A stretch of 64,000 bases of DNA, taken from the NCBI RefSeq assembly GCF_021491355.1, contig NZ_JAKENF010000003.1, forward strand, positions 310,001-374,000. Reading direction: 5' to 3'. The DNA comes from Alitabrizicola rongguiensis. GTDB taxonomy: Bacteria > Pseudomonadota > Alphaproteobacteria > Rhodobacterales > Rhodobacteraceae. This document shows, one piece after another, positions 8,290 through 16,799 of the stretch. The number at the start of each line of letters is the position of its first letter. Position 1 is the stretch's first letter. The notes beneath the pieces are model-generated. The model was not told where the DNA came from. It did not search any database and saw only the letters and a program-made list of their open reading frames with translations. The position numbers and the translations under genes are program-made.

Positions 8290-9312
8290 TTACTTCTTCA
8301 GCGGGTCCGGGAAATCGGCCAGGTTTTCCGCTGTGATGACGGCCTGGGGTGAAACGACCCATGCCGGCACGGCCTGGCAACCCAGCAGTCGCAGCCCCAC
8401 CTGAACGCCGAGCTGGCCTTCTTCGAAGGGGAACTCCGCAACGGTTGCGGCCATTTCCTTGTCGCCGATCGAGCGCTTGGCATCGCGGATGCCGTCGGTG
8501 CCGACGACGGCGACCTTGGCGTTGGCGGACTTGACCGCCTCGAACACGCCGAGGGCCATGCCGTCGTTGTTGGCATAGACGCCGACCAGGTCAGGGTGGT
8601 CACGCAGGATGGTCGAGGTCGCGTTCAGCGCCGTCATCCGGTCCCAGTTGCCAGGCTGCGAGGCCACGAGCTCGAGCTTGGGATAGGTCTTGAGCTGATC
8701 CACGAAACCCTGGATGCGCATCCGGGCGTTGGGCGAGCCCGCCGCGCCTTCGATCTGTGCGACCTTGCCGCCGTCAGGGAACAGGCTGTTCAGGAAATCG
8801 GCGGCCTTTGCCCCGATCGAAATCTGGTCGGTCCCGATATAGGACGAAGCGCCGGGGGTCCGGGCATCGTCGATGATGACGGTGGGGATGTTGGCGGCCT
8901 TCGCCGCTTCGATGACCGGCACAAGGTTGCTGTCGGACTGCGGCGACAGAAGCAGGATATCTGGCTTCTGCGACAGAACGGTCTGCGCGAGGTTCAGCTG
9001 TTCGATCTGCGAGGACTCGTCCTTGGCAGCCTGAACGTCGACGGTGATGCCTTCGTATTTCGCCGCCTCGTCCTTCACGCCGGCCGCGACATCCTGCCAG
9101 AACTCGTTGATGAGCGTCTTGGTCACATAGACCACATGCAGGGGTTTCGTCGGCGCGGGAACGGCACCGAACGTCTTTTCGAGGTCGACCGACTCGATCT
9201 TTTCGCTGGCTGCCTGCGGATAGGCCGAGCAGGTTTCCTCTGCCCAAGCCGCCGCTGACAGAATGGTCGAGACAGCCGTCGTTGCCGCCAGAATGGCTTT
9301 GAAGTTCTTCAC
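8290..9312 (-). CDS. Periplasmic sugar-binding protein of the ribose-type ABC importer
   Basis: From the GTG at 9312, preceded by GGAGGAGA at good spacing, the product is 340 residues with a signal peptide cut after about residue 26 (AAAWAEE). A longer reading upstream adds arginine-rich sequence without similarity and is rejected. The mature protein is a type I periplasmic binding fold (Peripla_BP_4), with KTLINEFWQDVAAGVKDEA near the N-terminus and YANNDGMALGVFEA near the hinge. It delivers the unknown sugar to the permease/ATPase pair and is the first gene of the importer-lactonase unit. Confidence 0.9.
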   Translation of the reverse strand: MKNFKAILAATTAVSTILSAAAWAEETCSAYPQAASEKIESVDLEKTFGAVPAPTKPLHVVYVTKTLINEFWQDVAAGVKDEAAKYEGITVDVQAAKDESSQIEQLNLAQTVLSQKPDILLLSPQSDSNLVPVIEAAKAANIPTVIIDDARTPGASSYIGTDQISIGAKAADFLNSLFPDGGKVAQIEGAAGSPNARMRIQGFVDQLKTYPKLELVASQPGNWDRMTALNATSTILRDHPDLVGVYANNDGMALGVFEAVKSANAKVAVVGTDGIRDAKRSIGDKEMAATVAEFPFEEGQLGVQVGLRLLGCQAVPAWVVSPQAVITAENLADFPDPLKK

Positions 9313-9632
9313 CTTGTTCTCCTCCCACTTGATTGCCGACAGCTTGCTACCGCGGCCTCTCGACGCTGCCAGGCCCGTCGCGGCACACATTCAGGATATC
9401 CGCCCGTCTCCTCCCAGAAACGATGCGTTCACTGGATCGGTATTCGCCGAGACAGTGGTGGTGATATCTTGGTGTTCAGAGCCGCAGTTCCTGACTGCTG
9501 CTTGAAGCCTAGGAACAGGATTGATTAGAGGCAAATTAGAAACCCTTCCCCATCGATTAGCAAAACTAAGACGTGAAGAAGGGTCTGGGCCGATAACTGA
9601 TACCAGCAGCATGGCGGAGCAAGGACAACCCG
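9313..9632. promoter_or_regulatory. 320-bp divergent control region between binding-protein gene and LysR gene
   Basis: No gene is supported. The region separates the leftward importer from the rightward LysR regulator. It holds a second copy of the 18-nt dyad (9552-9569), and just before it two more TTAG-type elements within 9523-9541. This is the expected place for the promoters of both genes. Confidence 0.55.
9552..9569. promoter_or_regulatory. Putative operator, copy 2 (ATCGATTAGCAAAACTAA)
   Basis: This matches the copy at 4729-4746 at 15 of 18 positions; the differences are confined to the 3-bp centre. The TTAG and CTAA arms are retained at the same spacing. The distance to the importer start (about 240 bp) is similar to the distance of copy 1 from its gene (about 206 bp). 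Confidence 0.55.
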
Positions 9633-10538
9633 ATGCAACTACCCATCAAGGCGATCTGCGTCTTCCACGCTGCAGCACGAGCTGGCAGCATAAGCAAGGC
9701 TGCCGAAGAGTTGAGCGTGACCTCCTCTGCCGTCAGCCAGCAGATCCAGTCGCTGGAGTTTCAGCTTGGCGTCTCGCTGATGACGAAGATGGGGCGCGGT
9801 GTCGTGCTGACCGAGGCCGGAGAGCGCTACTTCGCGATGATCTCGGACGAGATCGAGCGCATTGCCGATGCGACGAACACAATTCGCGGACATCGAGCCG
9901 TCACGACACTGAACGTCCGGGCGACGCCGACCCTTTCGAACAAATGGCTGCTGCCCCGTCTGGGCAGATTCCTTGATATGCATCCGGACCTCGAGATCAG
10001 GCTGGACGGCACAAACGAACCGACGGACTTCAACCGCGAGCTCGTGGACATCGAGATCCGGCATGGAGACGGACGATGGCCGGGCCTGTTCGTCGAAGGA
10101 CTGGGCGAGGAGAACTTCTTTCCAGCCTCATCGCCGGACTACGCTGCCGCCCAAAGCCTTACGCCTCGGGATCTGCTGCGTTTCAGGCTCATTCATTCGG
10201 TCAAGTCGCAGGTCCAATGGCCGAAATGGCTGACTGACTCCGGTGTGATCCCTGACGACCGATGGAAGCGCGTCAAGTTCGACCGAAGCCATATGGCCAT
10301 CGACGCGGCCTGTGACCGCATGGGGATCGCCCTGGAAAGCAACCTGATGATGTGGCGCGAGTTGCAGGACGGCCGACTTGTCTGTCCGGTCAAGAATGCG
10401 AGGCCCGTCACTTTGACGACGCAGTGGATTGTCTGTCCGTCGGATCATCTGCGCCACAAGAAGGTTCGGCTCTTCCTGGACTGGATCCGCGACGAGTACC
10501 GCGCCTGGCGGCAGACGAGCCCGGCAGACCCGGGTTGA
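9633..10538 (+). CDS. LysR-family transcriptional regulator (GcvA-like)
   Basis: This 301-residue protein has the winged-helix LysR domain at residues 1-60 (AARAGSISKAAEELSVT and SSAVSQQIQSLE) and a substrate-binding domain from about residue 90. The phrases LLPRLGRFLDMHPDLEIRL and DIEIRHGDGRWPGL are typical of the GcvA/AmpR branch. It is transcribed divergently from the sugar-importer unit, the classic arrangement for a LysR activator. The RpiR-type dyad in the shared intergenic region suggests dual control. Its inducer is unknown. Confidence 0.9.
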   Translation: MQLPIKAICVFHAAARAGSISKAAEELSVTSSAVSQQIQSLEFQLGVSLMTKMGRGVVLTEAGERYFAMISDEIERIADATNTIRGHRAVTTLNVRATPTLSNKWLLPRLGRFLDMHPDLEIRLDGTNEPTDFNRELVDIEIRHGDGRWPGLFVEGLGEENFFPASSPDYAAAQSLTPRDLLRFRLIHSVKSQVQWPKWLTDSGVIPDDRWKRVKFDRSHMAIDAACDRMGIALESNLMMWRELQDGRLVCPVKNARPVTLTTQWIVCPSDHLRHKKVRLFLDWIRDEYRAWRQTSPADPG

Positions 10539-10785
10539 ACGTCATCCTGTTCTGCGAGTTGGCGCTGGCCCTCAAGGGCTTCCATGAAATCGGCTGAAGA
10601 GCCGAAAGAAATGGCTTCTTCAGATCCCGAATCCCGGCGACGGCTTCCTCGCCCGCGCCGAGGATCGATACTCGACATTCGATTAGCGTGGAGTGCCGGA
10701 CTGCCGGTTGACGAAGTTTCCAACCGATTGAGCCTCGGCCCCATCAGCCCTAGAAGGACCCCTTGGCAAGCAGCCGGGCGGGCAG
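10539..10785. other. Intergenic region between convergent LysR and arsA genes
   Basis: No gene is seen in these 247 bp. An imperfect inverted repeat (CTGAAGAGCC with GGCTTCTTCAG, 10594-10623) could form a hairpin, but it has no T-run, so it is only a weak terminator candidate for the convergent genes. Confidence 0.3.
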
Positions 10786-12528
10786 TCAGGTCAGCGTCAG
10801 CAGCCGAGGGATGCCCACTGGTGGTTCCGCCTGGAACGGCAGCAGATACAGCCGTTGCGCGAGACCGCCGCGGATACGCGCGAGCTGCGATGCCTCGCCG
10901 GAGATACGAAGCCGCAGCAAGGGATCTGCCGTGCCGGTCTTGGCCAGCGACCGGTTCACCACCCAGGCCCATGGCTGGATCTTTGCGCGGCGCAGGTCTT
11001 CTTGCAGGCTCGCCGCTTCGGATACGGGCGTCGTCTCGGGCAGAGCGACAAGGATAACCCGCGTGTAGTCCGGGTCTTGCAGCCGCATGAGGGGCGTGAT
11101 GATCCGGCCCGGCGTCGTCCCCATGTCCTGCGTCATCTGACGATGATATGCGCCGGTCGCATCAAGCAGAAGCAGGGTATGGCCCGTTGGCGCGGTATCC
11201 ATCACGACAAAAGCCGCCCGAGCCTCGGCGACGATGCGCGAAAAGGCATGGAATACCGCCACTTCTTCGGTGCAGGGCGAGGCCAGATCTTCGCGCAGGA
11301 GCGCCCGGTCAGCGGCATCCATGTCGCGGCCCTTGGTGGCCAGAACCTTAGCCACATAGCGCTCGGTCTCGATGGCCGGGTCGATCCGGTCGACGACGAG
11401 GCCATCGAGACTGCCATCCACCACAAGCGAGACATGCGCGGCAGGGTCGGTCGTCGTCAGGTGTACCTTGTGCCCGCGCTTGACCAGTCCCACCGCCACG
11501 GCGGCGGCAACGGTTGTCTTGCCGACTCCGCCCTTGCCCATCACCATGATCAGCCCGCGACCAGCCTTTGCCAGTTCATCGACCATCGTCTCCAAGGCCG
11601 GCCCGTCGATCCCTGCAGGCAGGGCCGTCTCTGCCGCAGGCGGCTCATCGCTGAAGAGCGCGCGGAGCGCAGGCAATCCCACCATGTCGAAAGAGCGCAG
11701 CGGAACCTCATCCCGGGGCAGGGTGGCCAGGTTCGGCGGCAAGGCCGCGATCACTGCCGCGTGGTCGCGTGCGAGTCCCTCGGCCACGACATCTCCCGAG
11801 CCCGAGGCATGGAAAACTCCATTGACGACCAGTCTCTGGTTCCCGAGGCCAAGGGCGCGCAATTCGTCCGAAGTTCGAGCGGCCTCGCGCACGGCACCAC
11901 GATCTGCTCGCGTCACCAGCACGATCGAGGTCCGAACCGGATCGGCCAGAACCTGCAACGCAGCGCGGAACCGGTCTTCCTGCATTTTCAGCCCGGAATG
12001 CGGGCCAAGGCACGAGGCGCCCCGGTCGTTGCCTTGCAGGAAGCCCGTCCACGCCCGGGGCAAACTCAGCAGGCGCAGGGTGTGGCCGGTCGGCGCGGTG
12101 TCGAAGATCACGTGGTCAAATGCGTCAGCATCCCCCGCGAGAAGCCCCACGAATTCGTCGAAGGCAGCAATCTCAATGGTGCAAGCGCCTGACAGCTGCT
12201 CACGCACTGTCGCCCGCTCTTCCTCGTCCGCCTCTGGGTCCAGCTGGTCGATGACACGCGCCCGATAGTCGTCGGCCGCCTTGTCCGGGTCGATGTTCAT
12301 CGCGAAGAGGTTCGGCGCCTTCGGAACTGCGCTCGGCTGATCGGAGAGCCGCGCACCCAGCATTTCGTCAAGGTTCGAGGCAGGGTCCGTGCTTACCAGC
12401 AGTACCTGTTTTCCAAGGTCGGCCAAGGCCAGCGCAACTGCGCAGCTGAGTGACGTCTTCCCCACGCCGCCCTTGCCGGTGAAGAACAGGTAGCGCGATG
12501 GGTTGTCTAGGAGGGCTGGTGTCGTCAT
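10786..12528 (-). CDS. arsA: ArsA-type anion-transporting ATPase, two-domain
   Basis: This 580-residue tandem ATPase has two deviant Walker A motifs, GKGGVGKTSL (residues 18-27) and GKGGVGKTTV (331-340), and two DTAPTGHT switch motifs. The three cysteines that bind As(III)/Sb(III) in plasmid R773 ArsA are conserved in context: GACTIEIAAFDEF (Cys116), GASCLGP (Cys173) and SPCTEEVAVF (Cys419). It would power an ArsB or Acr3 pump for arsenite export. The ATG at 12528 is chosen because similarity begins there; the frame stays open further upstream without recognisable sequence. No arsB, acr3, arsD, arsR or arsC is adjacent, so its partner must be elsewhere or it has another role. Confidence 0.9.
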   Translation of the reverse strand: MTTPALLDNPSRYLFFTGKGGVGKTSLSCAVALALADLGKQVLLVSTDPASNLDEMLGARLSDQPSAVPKAPNLFAMNIDPDKAADDYRARVIDQLDPEADEEERATVREQLSGACTIEIAAFDEFVGLLAGDADAFDHVIFDTAPTGHTLRLLSLPRAWTGFLQGNDRGASCLGPHSGLKMQEDRFRAALQVLADPVRTSIVLVTRADRGAVREAARTSDELRALGLGNQRLVVNGVFHASGSGDVVAEGLARDHAAVIAALPPNLATLPRDEVPLRSFDMVGLPALRALFSDEPPAAETALPAGIDGPALETMVDELAKAGRGLIMVMGKGGVGKTTVAAAVAVGLVKRGHKVHLTTTDPAAHVSLVVDGSLDGLVVDRIDPAIETERYVAKVLATKGRDMDAADRALLREDLASPCTEEVAVFHAFSRIVAEARAAFVVMDTAPTGHTLLLLDATGAYHRQMTQDMGTTPGRIITPLMRLQDPDYTRVILVALPETTPVSEAASLQEDLRRAKIQPWAWVVNRSLAKTGTADPLLRLRISGEASQLARIRGGLAQRLYLLPFQAEPPVGIPRLLTLT

Positions 12529-13034
12529 GTCCGTATTTCTTGGCCTTTCGAGCAGATGGCATGGTGCAGGCGTCACGGCGATGATCTGCATCAAAGCTGT
12601 GGGTTGGTCTGCCGCAAAGTCCTGAGCCAGATGAGGTCCTGTGTTCGCAAAGGCCCCGAGACAGCAGGGATCTCGGGACACCAGGGATATCGGGGGGCGT
12701 TGGGTGACGTTCTAGCTGGAGATCGGCCTGAACCATTCCTTCAGAAACAAGGCCGTACCCCCGAAGCGGCCCGTTCTGCACCAAGTCCGATGGTTGCGGC
12801 AGCCGTCGCAAGTCCTGCCTCGCACAGGTCGAGCATAGGCAAGACGCCGCCCAGCCTGAGCAACTATCCGCGCGGACTGAGCGCCTTGTAGAAAAAAGCT
12901 GCGCAATTGGCCATCCTTTGGCCACAAACTCCACTTAGCCCAGTTTCCGGGAGAAGGAAATTTCGCTGACAGCCGCATTGCCCGCTGAGAGGGGTCGGGC
13001 TTTCGACTGAGTCTCGGAGTTCAGGGGAGGAACC
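12529..13034. other. 506-bp intergenic region between divergent arsA and glycosyltransferase genes
   Basis: Several frames are open on the minus strand because of GC content, but none gives a recognisable protein. A short Ala-rich reading (about 12730-12840, minus) has no clear start. I find no ArsR or ArsD remnant. The region must contain the promoters for arsA leftward and the glycosyltransferase gene rightward. Confidence 0.35.
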
Positions 13035-14042
13035 ATGGGCAGCCAGAAAGCGCCGCTGATTTCGGTCATCATTCCGTCGCATAACGGGGCCGACACGCTG
13101 GATCGAACGCTCTCCGCGATGGAGGCCCTCGCGCTTCCCGAAGGAGGGGCAGAGTTCATCCTAGTGGACAACGCCAGCACCGACCGCACGCACGAGATCA
13201 TGCAGTCTGCGCGTCACGCTCTTGGTGCAACGGTCATTCGTGAACCCCGGCGCGGGAAATCATTCGCCCTCAATACCGGGATCGCTGCGGCAAAAGGCCC
13301 GCTCCTTGTGTTCATGGATGATGATGTCCTGCCGGAGCCGAACTGTCTTCTCGGCTACATTGCCGCGGCCGAGCGTCATCCCCAGGCAGGCGTTTTCGCC
13401 GGGCAGATCCGCCCCGACTGGACAGGCACACCGCCAACATGGCTTCGCCACTTGACCGACATCGGTCGGTCCTGGGGCTGCACACCGATCAGCCAGCCCG
13501 AAGAAGAGGTTGCCTTCTACCAAGTCAAGGGAGCGAACCTGATGATCCGCCGCTCGGCCCTTGGGCGAATGCGGTTCGATGTCGATCGCCTGAACTTCAC
13601 TGCAACCCAGTCGCAAGGGGGAAGCGAAGATACCGCCCTGGCCAGAGAGATCAGCGAACTTGGCCATGCGATCATCTATCTGCCCTCGGCCTGCGTTTAC
13701 CACATCATCCAGCCATCGGAGATGACGGTCAGAGCGGTCTTCCGGCGATACGCGCGCATCGGTAGGTCGGGCATCATGCTCGAGGACCAGACGGCACCCC
13801 TCAGCGCGGCGCAGATTGCCATGGGCTCGGCCTTGCATCAGCGCGCAAGGGCAGGGCGCAAGTTGGCGAGCGCGGTCGTGAAGTACCTGCGCGGACGCAG
13901 TCGTGACGCGGCAGAGACCATGCTTGACGCAGCAAAGTGCTTCGGCAGCGCGCGGGCGCTTGATGAACTCCGCATGCAGAGGCGGGTCGTTCCCACGCCT
14001 GTGCCTCAGGTCGGAGGAATCCAGACGGATCGAAACATCTGA
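13035..14042 (+). CDS. Family 2 glycosyltransferase
   Basis: This 335-residue GT-A enzyme has the opening strand SVIIPSHNGADTLDRTL, the nucleotide-binding VDNAST motif and the metal-binding FMDDDVLPEP near residue 95. It transfers a sugar from a nucleotide-sugar donor, probably at the cytoplasmic face of the membrane. Its stop overlaps the start of the sulfotransferase gene (TGATG at 14040-14044), so the two products probably act on the same glycan. The start is the ATG at 13035, preceded by GGGGAGG. Confidence 0.9.
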   Translation: MGSQKAPLISVIIPSHNGADTLDRTLSAMEALALPEGGAEFILVDNASTDRTHEIMQSARHALGATVIREPRRGKSFALNTGIAAAKGPLLVFMDDDVLPEPNCLLGYIAAAERHPQAGVFAGQIRPDWTGTPPTWLRHLTDIGRSWGCTPISQPEEEVAFYQVKGANLMIRRSALGRMRFDVDRLNFTATQSQGGSEDTALAREISELGHAIIYLPSACVYHIIQPSEMTVRAVFRRYARIGRSGIMLEDQTAPLSAAQIAMGSALHQRARAGRKLASAVVKYLRGRSRDAAETMLDAAKCFGSARALDELRMQRRVVPTPVPQVGGIQTDRNI

Positions 14043-14893
14043 TGACAGTGGTCTTCGGGCTTGGTTCCGGTCGTTGTGGGACCAAATCGCTTGCCGCCTT
14101 GCTGAATGCTCAGCCGGGCACGGTCTGCTTTCACGAAGCTAATCCTTCGGCAATGGCATGGGCCGGGGCCGAGGATACGGTCTTTTCGCTGCTGCGGGAT
14201 TTCCGGGCGATCCTGGACGATGACGAGCGCGCGATAACAGTGGATCGGGCGTCTCCTGACCGGACCGAGCCCTTGAAGCGCTTGCATGCGCTGCCGCGGG
14301 TCGAAGTCATTGGCGATGTCGGGATCTACTACCTGCCCTATGTCACCCAGATCTTGTCCCGGTTTCCCGAAGCAAGGTTTCCCTGTCTCCAAAGGGACAG
14401 GACCGAAGTCATCAAGAGCTATGTCCGCAAGCTCGGCGTTCCGCATCGATCCCCGCCCGCGGCAGGAACCGTCAGGGATGCGCTGCGCGGACTGCTTCGC
14501 CCAAAGCCGACGCAGTCGCTCGTGCAGCCAAGCCGCAACCACTGGTGCGGTGACGCCGATCGACGTTGGGTACCGGATCGCCGTTGGGACAAGTGCTTTC
14601 CCAGCTACGATGATCTCGGGTCGGCAAGCCTGGCAGACCATATCGCCCGCTTCTATGACGACTATTATGGCCAGGTCGACGAGTTGGCTTCCCGTTATCC
14701 GGAGAATGTCAGGGTCTTCCCCATGGAGAGCCTGAATTCGGTCGACGGTCGCGCAGACATCCTGCGGTTCTGTCGCGGCGGCCGGACCGTGGTCGATGTC
14801 GAGGTTTTCGAGAACGAAGGCGCATCTCCCAAGTCGATAGAATTGTCGAGGCGCACCAAGGCGGCCGCCTCAAGAGCCTCGTCGTCGCACTAG
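14042..14893 (+). CDS. Sulfotransferase-like P-loop protein
   Basis: This 283-residue protein begins with a PAPS-binding-type loop, GLGSGRCGTKSLAALL, followed by a long alpha/beta body. RDRTEVIKSYVRKLG near residue 120 resembles the 3'-phosphate-binding segment of carbohydrate sulfotransferases. It would add a sulfate to a sugar or lipid acceptor. Translational coupling to the preceding glycosyltransferase suggests a sulfated surface glycan or glycolipid. The C-terminal 60 residues are less conserved in look. A non-sulfating P-loop role cannot be excluded. Confidence 0.72.
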   Translation: MTVVFGLGSGRCGTKSLAALLNAQPGTVCFHEANPSAMAWAGAEDTVFSLLRDFRAILDDDERAITVDRASPDRTEPLKRLHALPRVEVIGDVGIYYLPYVTQILSRFPEARFPCLQRDRTEVIKSYVRKLGVPHRSPPAAGTVRDALRGLLRPKPTQSLVQPSRNHWCGDADRRWVPDRRWDKCFPSYDDLGSASLADHIARFYDDYYGQVDELASRYPENVRVFPMESLNSVDGRADILRFCRGGRTVVDVEVFENEGASPKSIELSRRTKAAASRASSSH

Positions 14894-15004
14894 TGCAGCC
14901 GGATATGTCGCGCTGTCGCGCGAACGCGCCCACCTGCCGGAGAAATAGCCTGTCGACGGTCGATGGGCTATTGCGCTTCCAAGAGCCGTGAAACGGAGAG
15001 CATC

Positions 15005-15775
15005 TCAGTGCAGTCCGAACTCCGCCATCAGCCGGCGGCGGAGGGCGACGAAAGAGGGCGCACTGCGGTCGCGCGGACGCGGCACATCGATCTCGATCGG
15101 GCGCGGCGGATGGCCCGATTTCGACATCACCAAAACCCGGTCGGCCAGGAAGATTGCCTCTTCAAGATCGTGGGTCACAAGGATCATGGTCACGCCCTCC
15201 TCGCGCCAGATCCGGGCAAGTTCCTCCTGCATCGTTAGCTTGGTCATCGCATCGAGCGCGCCGAGCGGTTCGTCGAGCAGCAGGATCTCGGGCTGGACCG
15301 TCAGGGCGCGGGCGATGCCGACGCGCTGCGCCATGCCGCCGGAAAGCTGTCGCGGATAGGCATCCTCGAAGCCGGCGAGGCCCACGAGCCGGATGTAGTG
15401 GCGGGCTTTCTCGGCTGCGCTCGCCCGGTCCTGACCGCGCACTTCCAGGCCGAAGGAGACGTTCTGGGTCACGGTCAGCCAGGGCAGCAGGCGCGGCTCC
15501 TGAAAGATCACCGCCCGCTGCCGCCCGATCCCGTGAACGGGCGCGCCGTCGATCATGACCTCGCCGCGATCCGGTTCCTCGAGGCCTGCAAGCACGCGCA
15601 AGAGGGTGGTCTTGCCACAGCCCGAGGGGCCGACGATGGCCAGCGCCTCGCCGCTGGCGACGTCCAGGTGGATCCCGCGAAGGACGTCCAGCCGGCGGCC
15701 GTTGAGGGTGAAGGACTTGGAGAGGTCACGGATTGTGACCTCTCCCCGGCGGACTGTGGTGGTGGCGGTTGTCAT
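15005..15775 (-). CDS. Sulfonate/taurine-type ABC transporter ATP-binding protein (SsuB/TauB family)
   Basis: From the ATG at 15775 the protein has 256 residues. It carries Walker A GPSGCGKTTLLRVLAGL, signature LSGGMAQRVGIARAL and Walker B ILLLDEPLGALD. The frame continues upstream but encodes Arg/Ser-rich sequence antisense-like to the neighbouring binding-protein gene, so the long version is rejected. It energises uptake of an aliphatic sulfonate or similar organosulfur compound. It is the last gene of the operon running left from 19636. Confidence 0.92.
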   Translation of the reverse strand: MTTATTTVRRGEVTIRDLSKSFTLNGRRLDVLRGIHLDVASGEALAIVGPSGCGKTTLLRVLAGLEEPDRGEVMIDGAPVHGIGRQRAVIFQEPRLLPWLTVTQNVSFGLEVRGQDRASAAEKARHYIRLVGLAGFEDAYPRQLSGGMAQRVGIARALTVQPEILLLDEPLGALDAMTKLTMQEELARIWREEGVTMILVTHDLEEAIFLADRVLVMSKSGHPPRPIEIDVPRPRDRSAPSFVALRRRLMAEFGLH

Positions 15776-15785
15776 TGCGTCCCGG

Positions 15786-16763
15786 TCAGTTGCTGACCGG
15801 CGTATCGCCGGTCGTGTAGAGGATGTCCTTGGCGACCAGCTTGCCCTTCTCGACCGTCCCATCGCGCTCAAGAATATCGATCCAGAACTGGACATCACGC
15901 TCAACCGGCAGGCCGCCTGCCCGCACGCCGTATCCAGCGAAGTACTGGGCCACGTCCGGGTTCTCGCCCCGTTCCGCCAGCACTTTCGCGAAGATGGCCT
16001 TGGTTTCCTCGGGGTGTTCGCGGGCATAGTCGAGCGCCTTGGCCGAGCCCTCGACGAAGGCCTTGGCTTCCTCGGGATGTGCCTCGATCCAGCTGCGCTG
16101 GAGCACGACAAAGCCGCCCGCGATCTCGCCGATGATGTCGGTGTCGTCAAAGATCGGGCGCAGACCCCCGGCCTTGCGCGCGGCCCCCTCGAAGGTGGTC
16201 TGCCAATAGCCGAAGGCCGAGACATCGACCTGGCCCGAGCGCAGGACCTGTTCCAGTTGCGGCCCCGGCACGACGACGAGGTTTGCGGCGTCCTGCGGCA
16301 GGCCTTTCTGGTAGAGCGCCTCGCGAACCACATAGTCGAGGTGGGCGCCGAGGGTGTTCACTGCGATCGTTTTGCCCTGAAGATCTTCGATCGACTTTAT
16401 CGGGCTGTCTTCGAGCACGTAGAAAATCGACTGAGCCTCGTCGTTGATCCCGTTCGAGGGGTAGACAGCCACGAAATCATTGCCGGCCGCGATCGAGTTC
16501 AGCACCGCCGCCGTGGCCGCGGAGCCGAGATCAACGCTGCCGCCGGCCAGCGCCACAAGTGAGGCCGGACCGCCCTGGGCGTAGCCAACATTCTCCAGGG
16601 TGATGCCGGCCTTGTCGAAATAGCCGAGTTCTGCGGCGAGTTCGTGGGCGCTCAGGCCGCCCTGGCTGGCAAGGTAGCGGATGGTCACATCGGCGCTGGC
16701 GGCGGTGGCAAAGGACAGGCCAAGCGCGGTCGTCAGCGCGAAGGCGCGGGTCAGGTAGGACAT
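15786..16763 (-). CDS. Periplasmic aliphatic-sulfonate-type substrate-binding protein (SsuA family)
   Basis: This 325-residue protein has a signal peptide (residues 1-24, ending AASADVT). The mature part is an NMT1/SsuA-like fold with IRYLASQGGLSAHELAAELG and GGSVDLGSAATAAVL, where this family contacts the sulfonate. It lies between the permease and ATPase genes of the same importer. Nitrate/taurine-type ligands are alternatives, but the adjacent flavin monooxygenase and FMN reductase favour an organosulfur ligand. Confidence 0.88.
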   Translation of the reverse strand: MSYLTRAFALTTALGLSFATAASADVTIRYLASQGGLSAHELAAELGYFDKAGITLENVGYAQGGPASLVALAGGSVDLGSAATAAVLNSIAAGNDFVAVYPSNGINDEAQSIFYVLEDSPIKSIEDLQGKTIAVNTLGAHLDYVVREALYQKGLPQDAANLVVVPGPQLEQVLRSGQVDVSAFGYWQTTFEGAARKAGGLRPIFDDTDIIGEIAGGFVVLQRSWIEAHPEEAKAFVEGSAKALDYAREHPEETKAIFAKVLAERGENPDVAQYFAGYGVRAGGLPVERDVQFWIDILERDGTVEKGKLVAKDILYTTGDTPVSN

Positions 16764-16799
16764 TTTGCTTTCCTTTGGGATCGTAAGGTTTGGTTTGAG

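Noticed and set aside
12535-12934. Possible arsD or arsR upstream of arsA
   Set aside because: Minus-strand frames contain several cysteines, but no CxC/CCSTGVCG-type motif or HTH can be aligned.
15776-16333. Long in-frame extension of the SsuB-type ATPase on the minus strand
   Set aside because: It would give a 442-residue protein with an Arg/Ser-rich N-terminus. That part overlaps the binding-protein gene out of frame, and the ATPase fold begins at 15775.
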